Shown: positions 62,269 through 64,000 of the stretch, in pieces
How the letters are laid out: every line of letters begins with the position of its first letter
Numbering within the stretch: position 1 is the stretch's first letter
DNA from: Mesaphorura yosii
Taxonomy: Eukaryota; Arthropoda; Collembola; Poduromorpha; Tullbergiidae
Reading direction: 5' to 3'
Length of the DNA: 64,000 bases
Assembly (NCBI GenBank): GCA_009869945.1
Contig: WIXG01000135.1
Location: 62,001 to 126,000, forward strand
Position numbers and translations under genes: made by a program
The notes under the pieces: model-generated
What the model saw: the letters and a program-made list of their open reading frames with translations, nothing else
Database searches by the model: none
Told to the model about the DNA's origin: nothing

Positions 62269-64000
62269 CTTCACTTTGGTCACTTGTTATTAAGCAGTCA
62301 CAATGTTAGAAGTCTTTTACTTGAAATCGAAAACAAAATGAATGAGCTGGTGTATGAGAGTTGACTCACGACGACGAAATGCGTAGAAGAATTACAAAAT
62401 CCGACTCACAACGCAACGTGGTGAACAGTCGCCGGCCACCGTTCGTTCATTGCTGATATGCAAATAACATTGCAGTGTGTGGTCTTTATGAGAGCGAGTA
62501 ATGAGCTACGCTGTTACGGCCATGGTGCGGCAGGCATGGCCCTTGCCACGCTGTTCCATGGAATATAAGGACGAAAATTGAATATAGTTTGTGGCGTACT
62601 CGTTCCTGTTAGAACTTGCAACAGCAGCAGCCAAAAGTTGAGTCCGAGATTGAATGAAACTACTCCGAAACTTTTAATGACGTGTTAATGTGTCTTGCCC
62701 TCGTGCGTTGAGAACCCACCACCCGGTACTTCGCTCCAACTTCTTCGTCTCGTTCGCATTGGCAATCTCTTCGAGTCCACGACTTCTTCAATCTGCTCTT
62801 TGTTGCAATTGCATCCGAGTAATTAGAACAATAATATTCTTTGACATGACTCTCTAGAGTAAAACATCGCCGCTACGCTGCTAAGAAAAATTAAGCGACG
62901 GGTTCCTTCCGTTTACTTGAAGATATTAATCTGGAATGTTGTGCATGAAGAAATGCGTGCGAGATCAGAAAGAACCACGGCCCAGATGAAAGAGGCCGTA
63001 AGAAATCTCGCATCTCTCAAAGAATCTGCCCTGCCCTGTCCCCGAAGCACGAAGTTATTTGATAAAATTATGCATCTTTGAAGTTGCATAATGTTATTAT
63101 TTTGTAACGTGTTCACCGTCACCCTTTTCTCTTGTGCATTGCATCTCCTCGTTTCTCGCTGCTTCCGTAATTTTTCGCCGCCAGAATGTTATTTTATTTC
63201 TTCCACACACTTGATCCAACCCGTGCTGTATCGAAAGCACTTGCATTCTCGCGTTCGCTGAGACTGGAGAAGAATTTGTCTTTAGGAATTACAGAACTAT
63301 GCATGCAACTAACGTGGTGAATATGGTTCAATGGTTCCAAAATGTACTAAACTCACTTTTATCTGAAGTGTTAAAAACTCAAAACTCAAGAGCTGTTCTT
63401 TTGTTCTCTAAATATTGATCCAAGGGATTTCAACATGTTGAACTTGAATTTCTCAACCCTCAAGTCGACATTTTCTTCCACTTTCCCCTCAGCGGCTCAT
63501 TGTACTTGTAGTGCTTACTTTGGTTTGGTTCGTCTGTTTTGTGTTTACGCATCTTTCATTCCATTTCATTTACTTTTCGGGATTACTTTTTCTGTACTCG
63601 TACTGCCAGAAAGCCCGACGACGGAGCTTCAGTAGAGAAAATAGAATATTAAGAGTATTTGGATAGGAATTTAGTGAAGTTGCTCAAGTAATTCTTTATG
63701 AAGCTGTCCAACTTATGAAGTTTAACAACAATGCAACAGCTACGAGAATACAAGCATGAGTCTTTGGTTATGAGACAGAAATGGAAATATCGAGACTACC
63801 GCGTATCGTGAGAATATTGAGCCATATTCGGGTAGTTTTTCCATGAAAAGACTTCTCTGCCTGTTAAAGGCATTTGAAGCAGAAAAGACGATCTTCATGG
63901 GATTAACGTTGGGGTAAAAAAAAACACAAACAAATTGTGAGTGGGAGAGCTTCTCAATGAAATGGCAGAGCGGAGAGAGTAATGGCTACACCAGAATGAA
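62269..64000. other. TFIIB upstream region and right edge of window
   Basis: This holds the TFIIB 5' UTR and promoter nearest 62268. Beyond that I see only short, unconserved open frames on both strands and no RNA gene. If the serine-rich gene continues to the right, this is part of its intron. Confidence 0.45.

Overview
This is animal nuclear DNA. The genes have canonical GT-AG introns, eukaryote-specific products, AATAAA poly(A) signals and long AT-leaning non-coding stretches. I would guess an arthropod or close relative with a fairly fast-evolving genome, because the transcription factor IIB here is recognisable but unusually diverged. The sequence alone does not fix the taxon.

Layout. 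Positions 1-13,500 are gene-dense. In order they hold: the last exon of calcineurin B (+), ribosomal protein S4 (-, six coding exons), a UAP56-binding mRNA-export adaptor of the UIF/FYTTD1 type (+, six exons), EMC6 of the ER membrane protein complex (-, one coding exon plus a 5'-UTR intron), an Urb2/Npa2-type ribosome-biogenesis protein (+, eleven exons, 1150 residues), and a small secreted protein that joins a beta/gamma-crystallin-like domain to a ricin-B-like beta-trefoil segment (+, five exons). Neighbours alternate in strand. This creates two convergent pairs whose 3' ends touch or overlap and two compact divergent intervals that are probably shared promoters.

Positions 13,500-59,650 are dominated by one gene of unknown function. 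A short first coding exon (26 codons plus one base) lies at 16,181-16,259. The next exon I can support is at 58,712-59,647 (312 codons, serine-rich and low-complexity). The roughly 42.5 kb between them reads as a single giant intron. I saw no transposase, reverse transcriptase, RNA gene or convincing internal exon there. Short inverted repeats and recurrent GTGCGT-type motifs are the only structure I can point to.

Positions 60,750-62,268 hold a complete but diverged TFIIB gene on the minus strand. It lies either beyond the 3' end of the serine-rich gene or nested in its next intron. The remainder to 64,000 shows no supported gene.

Functionally, most of the small genes are housekeeping: translation (RpS4), ribosome assembly (Urb2), mRNA export (UIF-like), membrane-protein insertion (EMC6), calcium/phosphatase signalling (calcineurin B) and Pol II initiation (TFIIB). 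The most novel items are the crystallin/trefoil secreted protein, the serine-rich gene with the giant intron, and the diverged TFIIB. I did not find mobile-element coding sequence, CRISPR arrays or viral sequence.
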